Shown one piece after another: positions 24,492 to 32,673 of a DNA stretch of 39,110 nucleotides. The stretch is taken from positions 1-39,110 of the forward strand of contig JAKAPI010000005.1 of NCBI GenBank assembly GCA_021807225.1, read 5' to 3'. The DNA comes from an archaeon. GTDB lineage: Archaea; Thermoproteota; Nitrososphaeria; Nitrososphaerales; UBA183. A model generated the notes under the pieces. It ran no database searches and was not told where the DNA came from. It was given only the letters and a program-made list of their open reading frames with translations. Within the stretch, counting starts at the first letter, position 1; the number at the start of each line of letters is the position of its first letter. A program made the translations under genes and the position numbers.

Positions 24492-25889
24492 TTGATCGAG
24501 GCTGACGTCGCCGTAGTCGGAGGAGGGCCCGGGGGCTACGTCTGCGGCATCAGGGCAGCACAGCTCGGGCTGAAGACCGTGGTGGTCGAGGCCGACAGGC
24601 TCGGCGGCGAGTGCGTGAACTATGGCTGCATACCTTCGAAGTCGCTCATCACTGTGTCGAAGCTGCTTGACAAGGTGAAGGAGGCGGAGAAGTACGGCCT
24701 CAGAGTGTCGGGGGCATCCGTGGACTTCGTCCAGATGCAGAAGTGGAAGTCGGAGGTCGTCTCGAGGCTGGTGGGGGGGATAGAATTCCTGCTGAGGGGG
24801 TACCACGCGACGGTGATCATCGGAGAAGCACAGGTGACCTCCAAGGGGGTGCTGTCGGTGGCGACGGCCAACGGCGCTGAGCAGGTGTCCTACAAGAACC
24901 TCGTCATCGCCACAGGGACCCGGACCTCGAGCCTCCCCGGGCTGGAGTTCGACGGGGACCTGGTCATCAGCTCGAAGGAGGGGCTCGAGCAGAAAAGGGC
25001 CCCCGGCAGGCTGCTGATAGTCGGAGGGGGCGCCATCGGCCTTGAGTTCGCTTCGATGTTCCAGAAGCTCGGCAGCCACATCACCATCGTCGAGATAATG
25101 GACCAGCTCCTGCCAGGGGCCGACCCGGAAGTCGTGAGGGTCGTCCATAGGAAGCTCGAAGGGAGGGGATCCAAGGTCTATCTGAAATCGAAGGTCGCGC
25201 GGATCAACAAGCGAGGGTCAGAGGCAGACGTGGACGTGGAGACCCCGGACGGGAAGATCACCCTCACCGTCGACAAGATCCTGGTCAGCGTCGGCCGGAA
25301 GCCGAGGACCGAGAAGATGAACCTGCAGTCGCTGGGGGTGCAGACGGATCCGAGGGGGTACATCACGACCAACGATAAGATGCAGACGAACGTCCCGGGG
25401 GTCTACGCCATAGGAGACGTCCGGGGCCCGCCGCTCCTCGCCCACAAGGCATCGAAGGAGGGGGTCGTCGCGGCCGAGTGCATAGCAGGACTGCCGTCGG
25501 CCGCAGACTGGAAGGTCGTTCCCGACGCGGTGTTCTGCGACCCCGAGGTGGCGAGCGTGGGCCTCACCGAGGCCAAGGCCATCGATGCAGGATACAAGGT
25601 GAAGAAGAGCAGGTTCCAGTTCGCAGCCCTGGGGAGGGCCCTCTCCGCGGGGGAGCCCGAAGGGTTCGTCAAGGTGGTGTCCAACGAGGAGGACGGCCTG
25701 GTACTCGGGGTGCAGATCGTGGGCCCCGAGGCATCCAACCTCATCAGCGAGGCGGCCCTCGCCATCGAGATGGGTGCTACCGTTGACGACATCGCCCTTA
25801 CGGTCCACCCGCACCCCACCCTGCCGGAGGCGATAATGGAGGCGTCAGAGTCCGCCGCCGGACGTCCCATCCACCAGCTGAAGACATGA
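24492..25889 (+). CDS. lpdA: Dihydrolipoyl dehydrogenase (E3)
   Basis: The 465-residue flavoprotein has an FAD motif at the N-terminus (VVGGGPGGYV), the redox disulfide C41-x4-C46 (GGECVNYGCIPSK), an NAD-binding GGGAIGLEFA and the C-terminal His-Glu pair in HPHPTLPEA. It reoxidises the lipoyl group of E2 using NAD+. The start is TTG at 24492. The stop overlaps lipB by ATGA. A possible upstream TATA (GGTTTAAGCC, about 24451-24460) is about 35 nt away. Confidence 0.96.
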   Translation: MIEADVAVVGGGPGGYVCGIRAAQLGLKTVVVEADRLGGECVNYGCIPSKSLITVSKLLDKVKEAEKYGLRVSGASVDFVQMQKWKSEVVSRLVGGIEFLLRGYHATVIIGEAQVTSKGVLSVATANGAEQVSYKNLVIATGTRTSSLPGLEFDGDLVISSKEGLEQKRAPGRLLIVGGGAIGLEFASMFQKLGSHITIVEIMDQLLPGADPEVVRVVHRKLEGRGSKVYLKSKVARINKRGSEADVDVETPDGKITLTVDKILVSVGRKPRTEKMNLQSLGVQTDPRGYITTNDKMQTNVPGVYAIGDVRGPPLLAHKASKEGVVAAECIAGLPSAADWKVVPDAVFCDPEVASVGLTEAKAIDAGYKVKKSRFQFAALGRALSAGEPEGFVKVVSNEEDGLVLGVQIVGPEASNLISEAALAIEMGATVDDIALTVHPHPTLPEAIMEASESAAGRPIHQLKT

Positions 25890-26524
25890 GCGGCTACCTC
25901 ATCGACCTAGGGACCATGGAGTACGGCGAGGCCCTCGAGATACAGAGGGACCTTGCCTCGAAGCGGGCCAAGGGCGAGGTCCCCGACTCTCTGGTGCTGG
26001 TGGAGCACCCCCACGTGATCACCCTCGGGCGCAAGACCACACCTTCCAACTTCAGGCCCCAGGACATCCCCGTCTTCGAGGTCGAACGGGGCGGCGACGC
26101 GACCTATCATGGCCCAGGCCAACTGGTAGGCTATCCGGTCGTCATGCTCAGCGACCATGACGTCCGCAGACACGTCCGCAACATCGAGGAGGCGATAATC
26201 CGGACCGTCGGCGAGTACGGGATCCTAGGGGAGAGGGTGGAGGGGCACCCCGGGATCTGGGTCGGAGGGAAGAAGCTGGCGTCCATCGGGGTGGCAGTCA
26301 CTGACTGGGTCACGTACCACGGCTTCGCGCTGAACGTGAACACCGACCTCAGCTACTTCGAGCTCATACGTCCCTGCGGCCTCGACCCATCGACCATGAC
26401 ATCCATGATGAAGCTCAGGGGCGGGGCTGTCCCCTTCGACGAGGTCAAGGGCAGAGTCGCCCGCCAGTGGTCGGCCGTGTCCGGGACCCACCTCACCCAC
26501 CAGCGGCTCGTGAACAACGTTTAG
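25886..26524 (+). CDS. lipB: Lipoyl(octanoyl) transferase
   Basis: The 212-residue protein has the LipB signature RGGDATYHGPGQLVGYP, the catalytic lysine in VGGKKLASIGV and the catalytic cysteine in IRPCGLD. It moves octanoyl from acyl carrier protein to lipoyl domains, before LipA adds sulfur. It overlaps the E3 gene by ATGA. With lipA, E1, E2 and E3 in one run, the cell would have a self-contained route to an active complex. How octanoyl groups are supplied in an archaeon is unclear from this window. Confidence 0.95.
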   Translation: MSGYLIDLGTMEYGEALEIQRDLASKRAKGEVPDSLVLVEHPHVITLGRKTTPSNFRPQDIPVFEVERGGDATYHGPGQLVGYPVVMLSDHDVRRHVRNIEEAIIRTVGEYGILGERVEGHPGIWVGGKKLASIGVAVTDWVTYHGFALNVNTDLSYFELIRPCGLDPSTMTSMMKLRGGAVPFDEVKGRVARQWSAVSGTHLTHQRLVNNV

Positions 26525-26562
26525 GCGACAAGATTTTAGCCTCCAGTAGGTCGACTGCTCCC

Positions 26563-28158
26563 ATGCCCAGCAAGCCCTCGCGAAAGAAGCCCGCCCGCAA
26601 GATCACCTACGTCACCCTTTTCGCCGATGAGAGCCTCAACCCGAAGTACGAAGCCGCCCTGAAGAAGCTCGAGGGAGAGCTCGGCAGGAGCTACCCCATG
26701 TACATCGGGGGGAGGGAGGTGAGGTCCGAGGCAGGCGAGTTCGAGCACCGGAGCCCCATCGACACGTCGATAGTGGTGGGGAGGTTCCAGGTGGGGACCC
26801 GCGACCACGCGAAGGCTTCCATAGAGGCGGCGAAGAAGGGCTTCGAGGTCTGGAGCTCTAAGCCGTGGCAGGATAGGGTCAAGGTCCTCGAAAGGTACGC
26901 CAGCCTCATCGACGCGAGGAAGTTCGACATCGCCGCGGCCATAACCTACGAGGTCGGTAAGAACCGCCTGGAGGCGCTGGCCGAGTGCTGGGAGGCGGTC
27001 GACGCGGTGAAGTACTACGCGGGGGTGATGCGGAAGGAGAAGGGGTACTCCATCAAGATGGGGCCAGGCGGGCCGGGGGAGCACAACCTCGACGTCCTGA
27101 AGCCGCACGGCGTGTGGCCCATCATCTCTCCGTTCAACTTCCCCTTCATGCTGGCCAACGGGATGGCCATGGGCGCGCTGATCACCGGGAACTCCGTGAT
27201 CCTGAAGCCCACGAGCGAAGCTCCGCTGACCGGGCTCATGCTCTACCGGCTGTACGTTGACGCAGGCGTCCCACCCGGGGCCGTCAACTTCGTGACTGGG
27301 CCAGGCGGGAACTTCGAGGACGAGTTCGTCGCCAACGCGGACGTGGACGGGATAGCCTTCACCGGATCCCGCGACGTCGGGATGAGGCTCTTCAGACGCT
27401 TCCATACGGAGCAGCCCTACCCCAAGCCGATCCTGCTGGAGATGGGGAGCAAGAACCCAACGATTGTGACCGCCAAGGCGGACATACCGAAGGCGGTGGA
27501 GGGGACGGTCAGGGCCGCATTCGGCTACGGAGGCCAGAAGTGTAGCGCGACGTCCAGGGTCTACGTCCAGAAGGAGGTAAGGGACAAGTTCCTCGCGGCC
27601 CTGAAAGACAGGGTCGCCAGGGTGGCGGTCGGCGACCCGAGGGACAAGCAGACCTTCATGGGGCCGATAATCAACGCGAAGGCCGTGGAGACCTTCAGGA
27701 AGGCGGTGGACGACGCCAGGCAGGAGGGCGCCGAGTTCGTCGCCGGCGGGCAGGTGCTCGAAGGGGCGAAGGAGAGGGCCGGGTTCTACGTCTCCCCGAC
27801 GGTCGTAGCCGGGCTCCCCGAGAGCAGCAGGCTCGTCAGGCAGGAGCTCTTCGTGCCGTTCGTGGTCGTCAACGAGTACTCCAAGGTTGACGAGGCCATC
27901 GAGCGCGCCAACGCCACCGAGTACGGGCTGACCGCGGGAATATTCAGCAAGGACCCCAAGGAGATCAGGAAGTTCTTCGACGGGATACGGTTCGGGGTCA
28001 CCTACGCCAACAGGAGCGGAGGGTCTACGACGGGCGCATGGCCCGGGGCCCAATCCTTCACCGGATGGAAGGCGAGCGGAGTCACCGGGAGGGGGGTTGG
28101 GAGCCCCTACTACCTCCTGAATTTCCTCCGCGACCAGTCGCAGACCAACGTCGCGTAG
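26563..28158 (+). CDS. 1-pyrroline-5-carboxylate dehydrogenase (aldehyde dehydrogenase family)
   Basis: The 531-residue aldehyde dehydrogenase has catalytic C327 in YGGQKCSATSR and general base E293 in LLEMGSKNP. Together with ISPFNFPFM and the C-terminal GSPYYLLNFLRDQ, these point to the RocA/PutA-type P5C dehydrogenase group. It would oxidise glutamate semialdehyde to glutamate with NAD(P)+, in proline or arginine breakdown. I start it at the ATG at 26563, 23-32 nt downstream of a TATA-like GATTTTAGCC (26531-26540). An in-frame start further upstream would overlap lipB. It ends 1 nt from the convergent small membrane-protein gene. Confidence 0.9.
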   Translation: MPSKPSRKKPARKITYVTLFADESLNPKYEAALKKLEGELGRSYPMYIGGREVRSEAGEFEHRSPIDTSIVVGRFQVGTRDHAKASIEAAKKGFEVWSSKPWQDRVKVLERYASLIDARKFDIAAAITYEVGKNRLEALAECWEAVDAVKYYAGVMRKEKGYSIKMGPGGPGEHNLDVLKPHGVWPIISPFNFPFMLANGMAMGALITGNSVILKPTSEAPLTGLMLYRLYVDAGVPPGAVNFVTGPGGNFEDEFVANADVDGIAFTGSRDVGMRLFRRFHTEQPYPKPILLEMGSKNPTIVTAKADIPKAVEGTVRAAFGYGGQKCSATSRVYVQKEVRDKFLAALKDRVARVAVGDPRDKQTFMGPIINAKAVETFRKAVDDARQEGAEFVAGGQVLEGAKERAGFYVSPTVVAGLPESSRLVRQELFVPFVVVNEYSKVDEAIERANATEYGLTAGIFSKDPKEIRKFFDGIRFGVTYANRSGGSTTGAWPGAQSFTGWKASGVTGRGVGSPYYLLNFLRDQSQTNVA

Positions 28159-28563
28159 CTAGAAGGGAAGCCAGAACAGGACGGCTGCGACCAGGGTGTC
28201 CAGGGGCCACCATACCGGGACCACCATGGAGCCGGCCCTGAGGCTCCCCATCAGTGTCGTGGTCCAGTCACCCTTGGCCACCGGCCTCCTCCTCCACATG
28301 AAGTAGACCGCATCCTCGATCACGGCGAGGAAGAACGTGTTCCCTGCCCAGGCGGTGATCGAAGGGGCGTAGGAGACGGCTACGAAGAGGGGGAGCAGCA
28401 GGTAGAAGTGATATGGAGAGATGACCCAGAAGACCGGCTTCTCGCTGAACCCCGGGGCCGACTTCGTCCACTCGGCTTCGTACCTGTTGACATACCTGTA
28501 CTCAATCCCGGCGTAGATTACCCCGAATATGACGACCCTGACGAACGAACCAGGGTCGAACAA
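28159..28563 (-). CDS. Small membrane protein at the end of the ribosomal cluster
   Basis: The 134-residue protein has about four hydrophobic segments (about 8-20, 45-68, 72-90 and 108-133) with several conserved-looking aromatic and charged residues (EYRYVNRYEAEW, WRRRP). I do not recognise the family. The start is TTG at 28563, 1 nt after the S19 stop, so it should be co-transcribed with the ribosomal genes. In most archaea L22 would sit here. A role in translation or membrane insertion is not shown. Confidence 0.7.
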   Translation of the reverse strand: MFDPGSFVRVVIFGVIYAGIEYRYVNRYEAEWTKSAPGFSEKPVFWVISPYHFYLLLPLFVAVSYAPSITAWAGNTFFLAVIEDAVYFMWRRRPVAKGDWTTTLMGSLRAGSMVVPVWWPLDTLVAAVLFWLPF

Positions 28564-28564
28564 A

Positions 28565-28960
28565 TCACTTTAGCGGGACGTAGAGGCTGGAGCGGCTGGC
28601 GCCGATCCCTGGTGTGCCGTGGACGACCTTCTTGTTGGTGATCACGTACTCTCCGAGATACCGGCCGATCATCTCCGGTTTGACCTCGAGCGCGACGAAC
28701 TCCTTCCCGTTGTGGACGGCGATGGTCAGGCCCACCATCGTGGGCAGGATGATCATGTCCCTCGCGTGGGTCTTGATCTGCCCTTCCAGCTTGCCTTCCT
28801 TCATCGCCCTGGCGTCCTCGAGCAGCTTCCTCTTCTCCTCCGATACGCCACGGTTGAGCGACCTCCTGGCCCTCGACGGCAGGAGCTCCAGAAGGGCCTC
28901 GGTGGACATCGCGTTGAGCTCGTCCAGGGATTTGCCCCTGTAGCGGAACTCCTTCGGCAT
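28565..28960 (-). CDS. rps19: Ribosomal protein uS19
   Basis: The 131-residue protein has the archaeal/eukaryotic S19 sequence: the basic N-terminal part ends in the conserved [14 protein letters not shown], and the C-terminal half has [24 protein letters not shown]. It is part of the head of the small subunit. The ATG directly follows the L2 stop (TAGATG), which indicates translational coupling. Confidence 0.97.
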   Translation of the reverse strand: MPKEFRYRGKSLDELNAMSTEALLELLPSRARRSLNRGVSEEKRKLLEDARAMKEGKLEGQIKTHARDMIILPTMVGLTIAVHNGKEFVALEVKPEMIGRYLGEYVITNKKVVHGTPGIGASRSSLYVPLK

Positions 28961-29701
28961 CTACTTCGACACCTCTGCGCTCGTTCTGGCCAATCTCTTC
29001 CTTCCGGTCTTCCTAGGCGCTATTAACCCTACTTTCCTGCCAGGGGGCGCGTTCCTCGAAGTGCTGGTCGACTTGCCCGGGTGCTGGTGCCTTCCTCCCC
29101 CGAACGGGTGGTACACTACCGCCATGGCGATCCCTCTCATGCGCGGGTAGACCCTGCCGGCCGCCCTCATCGCATGGTGCCTCGCGCCAGCCGTGAGGAA
29201 GGGCTTCTCCCTCCGTCCGCCTCCGGCAACTTCGCCGACCGTGGCCCTGCAGGCTTCGCTCACAAGTATGTTCTTCCCCGACGGGAGCTTGATTATCGCC
29301 CGACCATTGGCCTTCGAAAACAGCACGGCCGACGTCCCCGAGGCCCTGACCAGCCGCCCTCCGTCCCCAGGCCTCAGTTCGACGTTGCACACCCTTGTCC
29401 CTTCTGGGATCCTAGAAAGCGGCACGATGTTCCCCTCCAGCGCCTGAGCCGATGAGCCCAGGCCGACCTGCTGCCCCACCGACATCCCCGCGACCGCCGG
29501 GAGGTAGGTGAACCTGTTCCCCTCGAGCCTCAGCTGGGCCAGCGGGGCGCTCCTCCCTCTCTCGTCGAGAATCGCTGTCACGGTGGCGGTCCCCTGCGTC
29601 GTCGCCTGAGGATACCTCACCGGCGCGATCTTCCCCTTTTTTGGCGCCCTGAACTGTATGCCTGCCTTCCCGCGCCTTCTCTGCAGAATCCTCTTGCCCA
29701 T
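28961..29701 (-). CDS. rpl2: Ribosomal protein uL2
   Basis: The 246-residue protein starts MGKRILQRRRGKAG and has the typical AVVYHPFGGGRHQHPGKST near the peptidyl transferase-facing loop, including the conserved histidine in GGGRHQH. It is a core large-subunit protein needed for subunit joining and peptide-bond formation. It lies 3 nt after L23 and abuts S19. Confidence 0.97.
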   Translation of the reverse strand: MGKRILQRRRGKAGIQFRAPKKGKIAPVRYPQATTQGTATVTAILDERGRSAPLAQLRLEGNRFTYLPAVAGMSVGQQVGLGSSAQALEGNIVPLSRIPEGTRVCNVELRPGDGGRLVRASGTSAVLFSKANGRAIIKLPSGKNILVSEACRATVGEVAGGGRREKPFLTAGARHHAMRAAGRVYPRMRGIAMAVVYHPFGGGRHQHPGKSTSTSRNAPPGRKVGLIAPRKTGRKRLARTSAEVSK

Positions 29702-29704
29702 GCT

Positions 29705-29971
29705 CTATACCAGCCCCAGCTTGGTCGCCAGCTCTACCGCCTTCCCCGCCTCGGTCAGCCTCACGAAGGCCTTCTTCCCCCTTATCGTCCTCGAGGTGTT
29801 CACTGCGTCCACCTTGACCTCGTAGAGCGCCTGGATGGCGCTCGCAATCTGGGTCTTCGACACCTTGTCGTCGACCAGGAAGCAGAGCTTGTTCTCCTTC
29901 TCGATCTGGTCGAACGTCCTTTCGGTGACGTAGGGCCTCTTGAGTATCTTCTGCGCGTCCTCGAGCCTCAT
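29705..29971 (-). CDS. rpl23: Ribosomal protein uL23
   Basis: The 88-residue protein, starting at the ATG at 29971 (MRLEDAQKILKRPYVTERTF), matches archaeal L23, which sits at the exit tunnel and docks SRP. A longer open frame exists upstream, but the ATG overlaps the L4 stop as TGATG and gives the normal family length. Confidence 0.96.
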   Translation of the reverse strand: MRLEDAQKILKRPYVTERTFDQIEKENKLCFLVDDKVSKTQIASAIQALYEVKVDAVNTSRTIRGKKAFVRLTEAGKAVELATKLGLV

Positions 29972-30765
29972 CAGGACGCCACCCCCTTCCCCGCCTCCAG
30001 CGCGCTCAGCGCCGACTCGGTCCAAAGTGTGAGCCTTCCCGGTACCCCTCCCGGCGCCAGGTCGAGCACGCTCAGGCTCTGGACATTCGTCACGGCCACC
30101 CCCGGAATCCCTCCGGCAGCCTTCCCTACGCCCCTGTCGCTGGTCACCACGATGAGCGGGCCCGCTCCGGTCCTGTATGCCCTGCCCCTGAGCCTCCTCT
30201 TCCCCGTGTTCCTCTTCACATGGCTGTCCACCCTCTGCAGCTCTGCCTTCAGGTCAACCTTCTGGAGGAAAGAGACCAACTCCCCTGTCTTCTCCACGGT
30301 CTCGATGTCGTCTGCCACCACGAGCGGCAGCGAAATCTTCCCGACCCTGTGCCCCCTTGCCTTCACCGCGTCCAGGTTCGCCGTGTAGGCGATGGCCGAA
30401 TCCTTCGCAAGGCGGTTCTCCTTCTTGTTCACCCTGAGATGGATCACCTTTTCCGACCTCGGAGGATGAGGGAGCCTCCCCTTCACGACGCTCGCGACGC
30501 CCCCTGCCATCCCTCCCCTGGAGTATCTCTCACCCTTCACCCTGGGAATCCTCGACCGTCCGGTCCCTGTAGGCGGGCTGTGGGTCTCGGCGGTGGTCCT
30601 CTCTCCTGCCATGGGGTCCCTCCCCTTGGGCTGCAGGTGGTGCGACCCTACGAGCCAGAACATGCGCTTCACCAGGTCGGGCCTCAGCTCGGCATCGAAG
30701 ACCGGCGGGACTTCGACTTCGCCTGAGCGCTTCCCGTCCAGACCTATGATCTGGGCCTTCATCAT
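29971..30765 (-). CDS. rpl4: Ribosomal protein uL4
   Basis: The 264-residue protein shows the archaeal L4 features: MKAQIIGLDG at the start, the basic tunnel loop (SPPTGTGRSRIPRVKGERY, GGMAGGVASVVKGR) and the C-terminal globular part. The ATG overlaps the L3 stop by ATGA. Coupled translation with L3 and L23 is expected. Confidence 0.97.
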   Translation of the reverse strand: MMKAQIIGLDGKRSGEVEVPPVFDAELRPDLVKRMFWLVGSHHLQPKGRDPMAGERTTAETHSPPTGTGRSRIPRVKGERYSRGGMAGGVASVVKGRLPHPPRSEKVIHLRVNKKENRLAKDSAIAYTANLDAVKARGHRVGKISLPLVVADDIETVEKTGELVSFLQKVDLKAELQRVDSHVKRNTGKRRLRGRAYRTGAGPLIVVTSDRGVGKAAGGIPGVAVTNVQSLSVLDLAPGGVPGRLTLWTESALSALEAGKGVAS

Positions 30766-31712
30766 CTACCCCTCGCCATGGTGCTGACCTCGATGACGTT
30801 CGGCGGGTTCTGGTTCTTCGCGAACCCTCTCGCCTTCATCCTGACGACCACCAGTCTCCTCGCCGGCCCCGGGACAGCCCCCCTGACGACCGCGTAGTCC
30901 CCTCCGACGCTCCCGAAGTGCTCGAAACCTCCAGGGGGTGTAATCGGGTTGGCCGAGGCGTTCCCCACCAGCAGGATCTTCTTCCCGGTCTCGGTCCTCT
31001 GGTGGAAGCCCATCTGCCCCGCCCTCGCGACCGTGTACATGACCGCGGCAGGGTGCCAGGGCCCGATGACCGCCACCGCCCTGACGCTCTTCCTGGACTT
31101 GTGCTGCTTCCTCTTGACCCCGAACCTAGTGATCGGCCCCTCGAACCCCTTCCCCTTGGTTATCCCTAGCACGTCGACATACATCCCGGGCTTGAACGTG
31201 TCTGTGAACTTCACCTTCTTTCCGATGAGCCCGATCACGAACTCCGCCTGGGACTTCAGCTCCCCCCCTGAAACGCCCACCTCCATCACCACGGGCTTCT
31301 TCTGGGACAGCCCCACGTCCTTGGCGACTGAGGAGACCAGAGCGGAGACCCTGGACACCCTGTCGAGCGGGAGCTTCTCCGTCGTCTGGCCCGCCTGTCT
31401 GACGTCGGAGATGGCCATGTCCTGGCCGTTCTCATGCGCGTAGAGCCTCATCCCAATCACCTGGGCGTCGGGGATGGTAATCACGCTAGAGAGGTTGAAC
31501 AGGGGCTTGCCGAAGTTCGGGGTCTTCGCCCTGTCGTCCACAGTGATAACGTGGACGGTGCCGGCCTTGTAGCCGGGGAACCCCAGGAGGACTGGCTTCT
31601 CTCCCTCTACCTTCGGCCAGGTCCGAATCCTCGGGACGAAGCTTTTGGCGCGTCCCCTCGGCCTGTATGCAAGACTGCCTCTGCGTGGAGCGGAATACTT
31701 TCTATGACCCAA
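30762..31712 (-). CDS. rpl3: Ribosomal protein uL3
   Basis: The 316-residue protein has the archaeal/eukaryotic L3 sequence, with MGHRKYSAPRRGSLAYRPR at the N-terminus, KGKGFEGPITRFGVKRKQHK in the tip region and HPAAVMYTVARAGQMGFHQR. It is the first ribosomal gene of the cluster, 46 nt after the SPOUT methyltransferase gene. Confidence 0.97.
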   Translation of the reverse strand: MGHRKYSAPRRGSLAYRPRGRAKSFVPRIRTWPKVEGEKPVLLGFPGYKAGTVHVITVDDRAKTPNFGKPLFNLSSVITIPDAQVIGMRLYAHENGQDMAISDVRQAGQTTEKLPLDRVSRVSALVSSVAKDVGLSQKKPVVMEVGVSGGELKSQAEFVIGLIGKKVKFTDTFKPGMYVDVLGITKGKGFEGPITRFGVKRKQHKSRKSVRAVAVIGPWHPAAVMYTVARAGQMGFHQRTETGKKILLVGNASANPITPPGGFEHFGSVGGDYAVVRGAVPGPARRLVVVRMKARGFAKNQNPPNVIEVSTMARGR

Positions 31713-31758
31713 TTCACGCTAAACCTTCCTTTCCTGAGGCCCGTTTTGCGGTTTGCAC

Positions 31759-32583
31759 TTAAGCTTTCTCGGCGCAGACGGCGGTTACAAGTCCCAAGGC
31801 AGCGAAAACCGCCTCCTCCGTCCTCACCGTCTCGACCTGTTGGCCTGGGAACAAGTTCACGACGAAGTCGGCCCTCTTCGGGAGGTCCTTGCCGAACACG
31901 TCGTAGAGCCCCCGCATCGGCGAGCCGAACACCAGCTTGACGCTGTCCGCCGAGCCGACCTTCGCCTTCAATGGGGACAGAACCTCTCCGAGGGATGTGC
32001 CGAGCCGCGAGGTCGCGACCTTCACCTTGAACCGCTGGTCCTCCAGCACGGCGTCCGCGGACTTCTCTTCCACAGTGTACCCCCAGTACCCGCCCGCTTC
32101 CTCTCTTGGTATCTGTCGGACAACGAAAGGACTCACGGAGACGACCTTCACGGTTACACGCCTGTCCCGGGAGACGCTGGCATCGATCCTCGGGGGTGCG
32201 TCCAGGCCCACGTCGACCGTCCCGTCGCCGTTTGCGACCCCCTCTCTGACCTCGCCGACCTTCAGGCTTGCGACCGGGACCTTGGGCTTGTGCGACGGGA
32301 TTCGCAGCGGCGGCAGGGCGCCCGCGTACCTGAGCGCTTCCTCGATGGGGAAGAGCCTCCGCCTGAGGTACTGGGGCGTCTCCAGGTACTCCAGCACCCT
32401 TCGGACTAGGGCGCCCTCCCCTCTGCCCCCTCTGTCCCTGAAGACCTCCACCAGGTCGACCCCGTATATTGCGCAGGCCCTCGCGATAACGCCGAGTTTT
32501 GCGGTCTTCTCCCTGGGGGAGTCCTTCTCTTCGAGGACCGTGTCCGGGAGCGAGACCGCGAGCTTCACCCCGAGCAGCGCCAA
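31759..32583 (-). CDS. SPOUT-family RNA methyltransferase (COG2106-like)
   Basis: The 274-residue protein contains an N-terminal and C-terminal SPOUT half split by a beta-barrel insertion (about 85-180). It has LPDTVLEEKDSPREKTAKLGVIAR at the front and a knot region with LVFGSPMRGLYD and VVNLFPGQQVETVRTEEAV. Homologues are SAM-dependent methyltransferases thought to act on rRNA, and in archaea they commonly precede L3, as here. The start is TTG at 32583, downstream of the TATA element at 32630-32638 shared with the MFS gene. Confidence 0.88.
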   Translation of the reverse strand: MALLGVKLAVSLPDTVLEEKDSPREKTAKLGVIARACAIYGVDLVEVFRDRGGRGEGALVRRVLEYLETPQYLRRRLFPIEEALRYAGALPPLRIPSHKPKVPVASLKVGEVREGVANGDGTVDVGLDAPPRIDASVSRDRRVTVKVVSVSPFVVRQIPREEAGGYWGYTVEEKSADAVLEDQRFKVKVATSRLGTSLGEVLSPLKAKVGSADSVKLVFGSPMRGLYDVFGKDLPKRADFVVNLFPGQQVETVRTEEAVFAALGLVTAVCAEKA

Positions 32584-32629
32584 CGGGGACGGCGGCTGGA
32601 CCGAGATAATTCAGGCTTGCCCAGGCACC

Positions 32630-32638
32630 GAAGTATAA
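32630..32638. promoter_or_regulatory. Shared TATA element between the ribosomal operon and the MFS gene
   Basis: GAAGTATAAG, readable as CTTATACTTC on the minus strand, lies about 36 nt from the MFS ATG (32674) and about 47 nt from the SPOUT TTG (32583). It is the only clear TATA-like sequence in this 90-nt divergent gap. Confidence 0.5.
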
Positions 32639-32673
32639 GACACATGAACCGAGCATGCGAGGGAAGTGGACTG

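Noticed and set aside
26536..28053. 505-codon open frame on the minus strand
   Set aside because: It is antisense to the P5C dehydrogenase gene, has a low-complexity Pro/Gly/Arg/His-rich product with no recognisable domain, and arises from the high third-position GC of the real gene.
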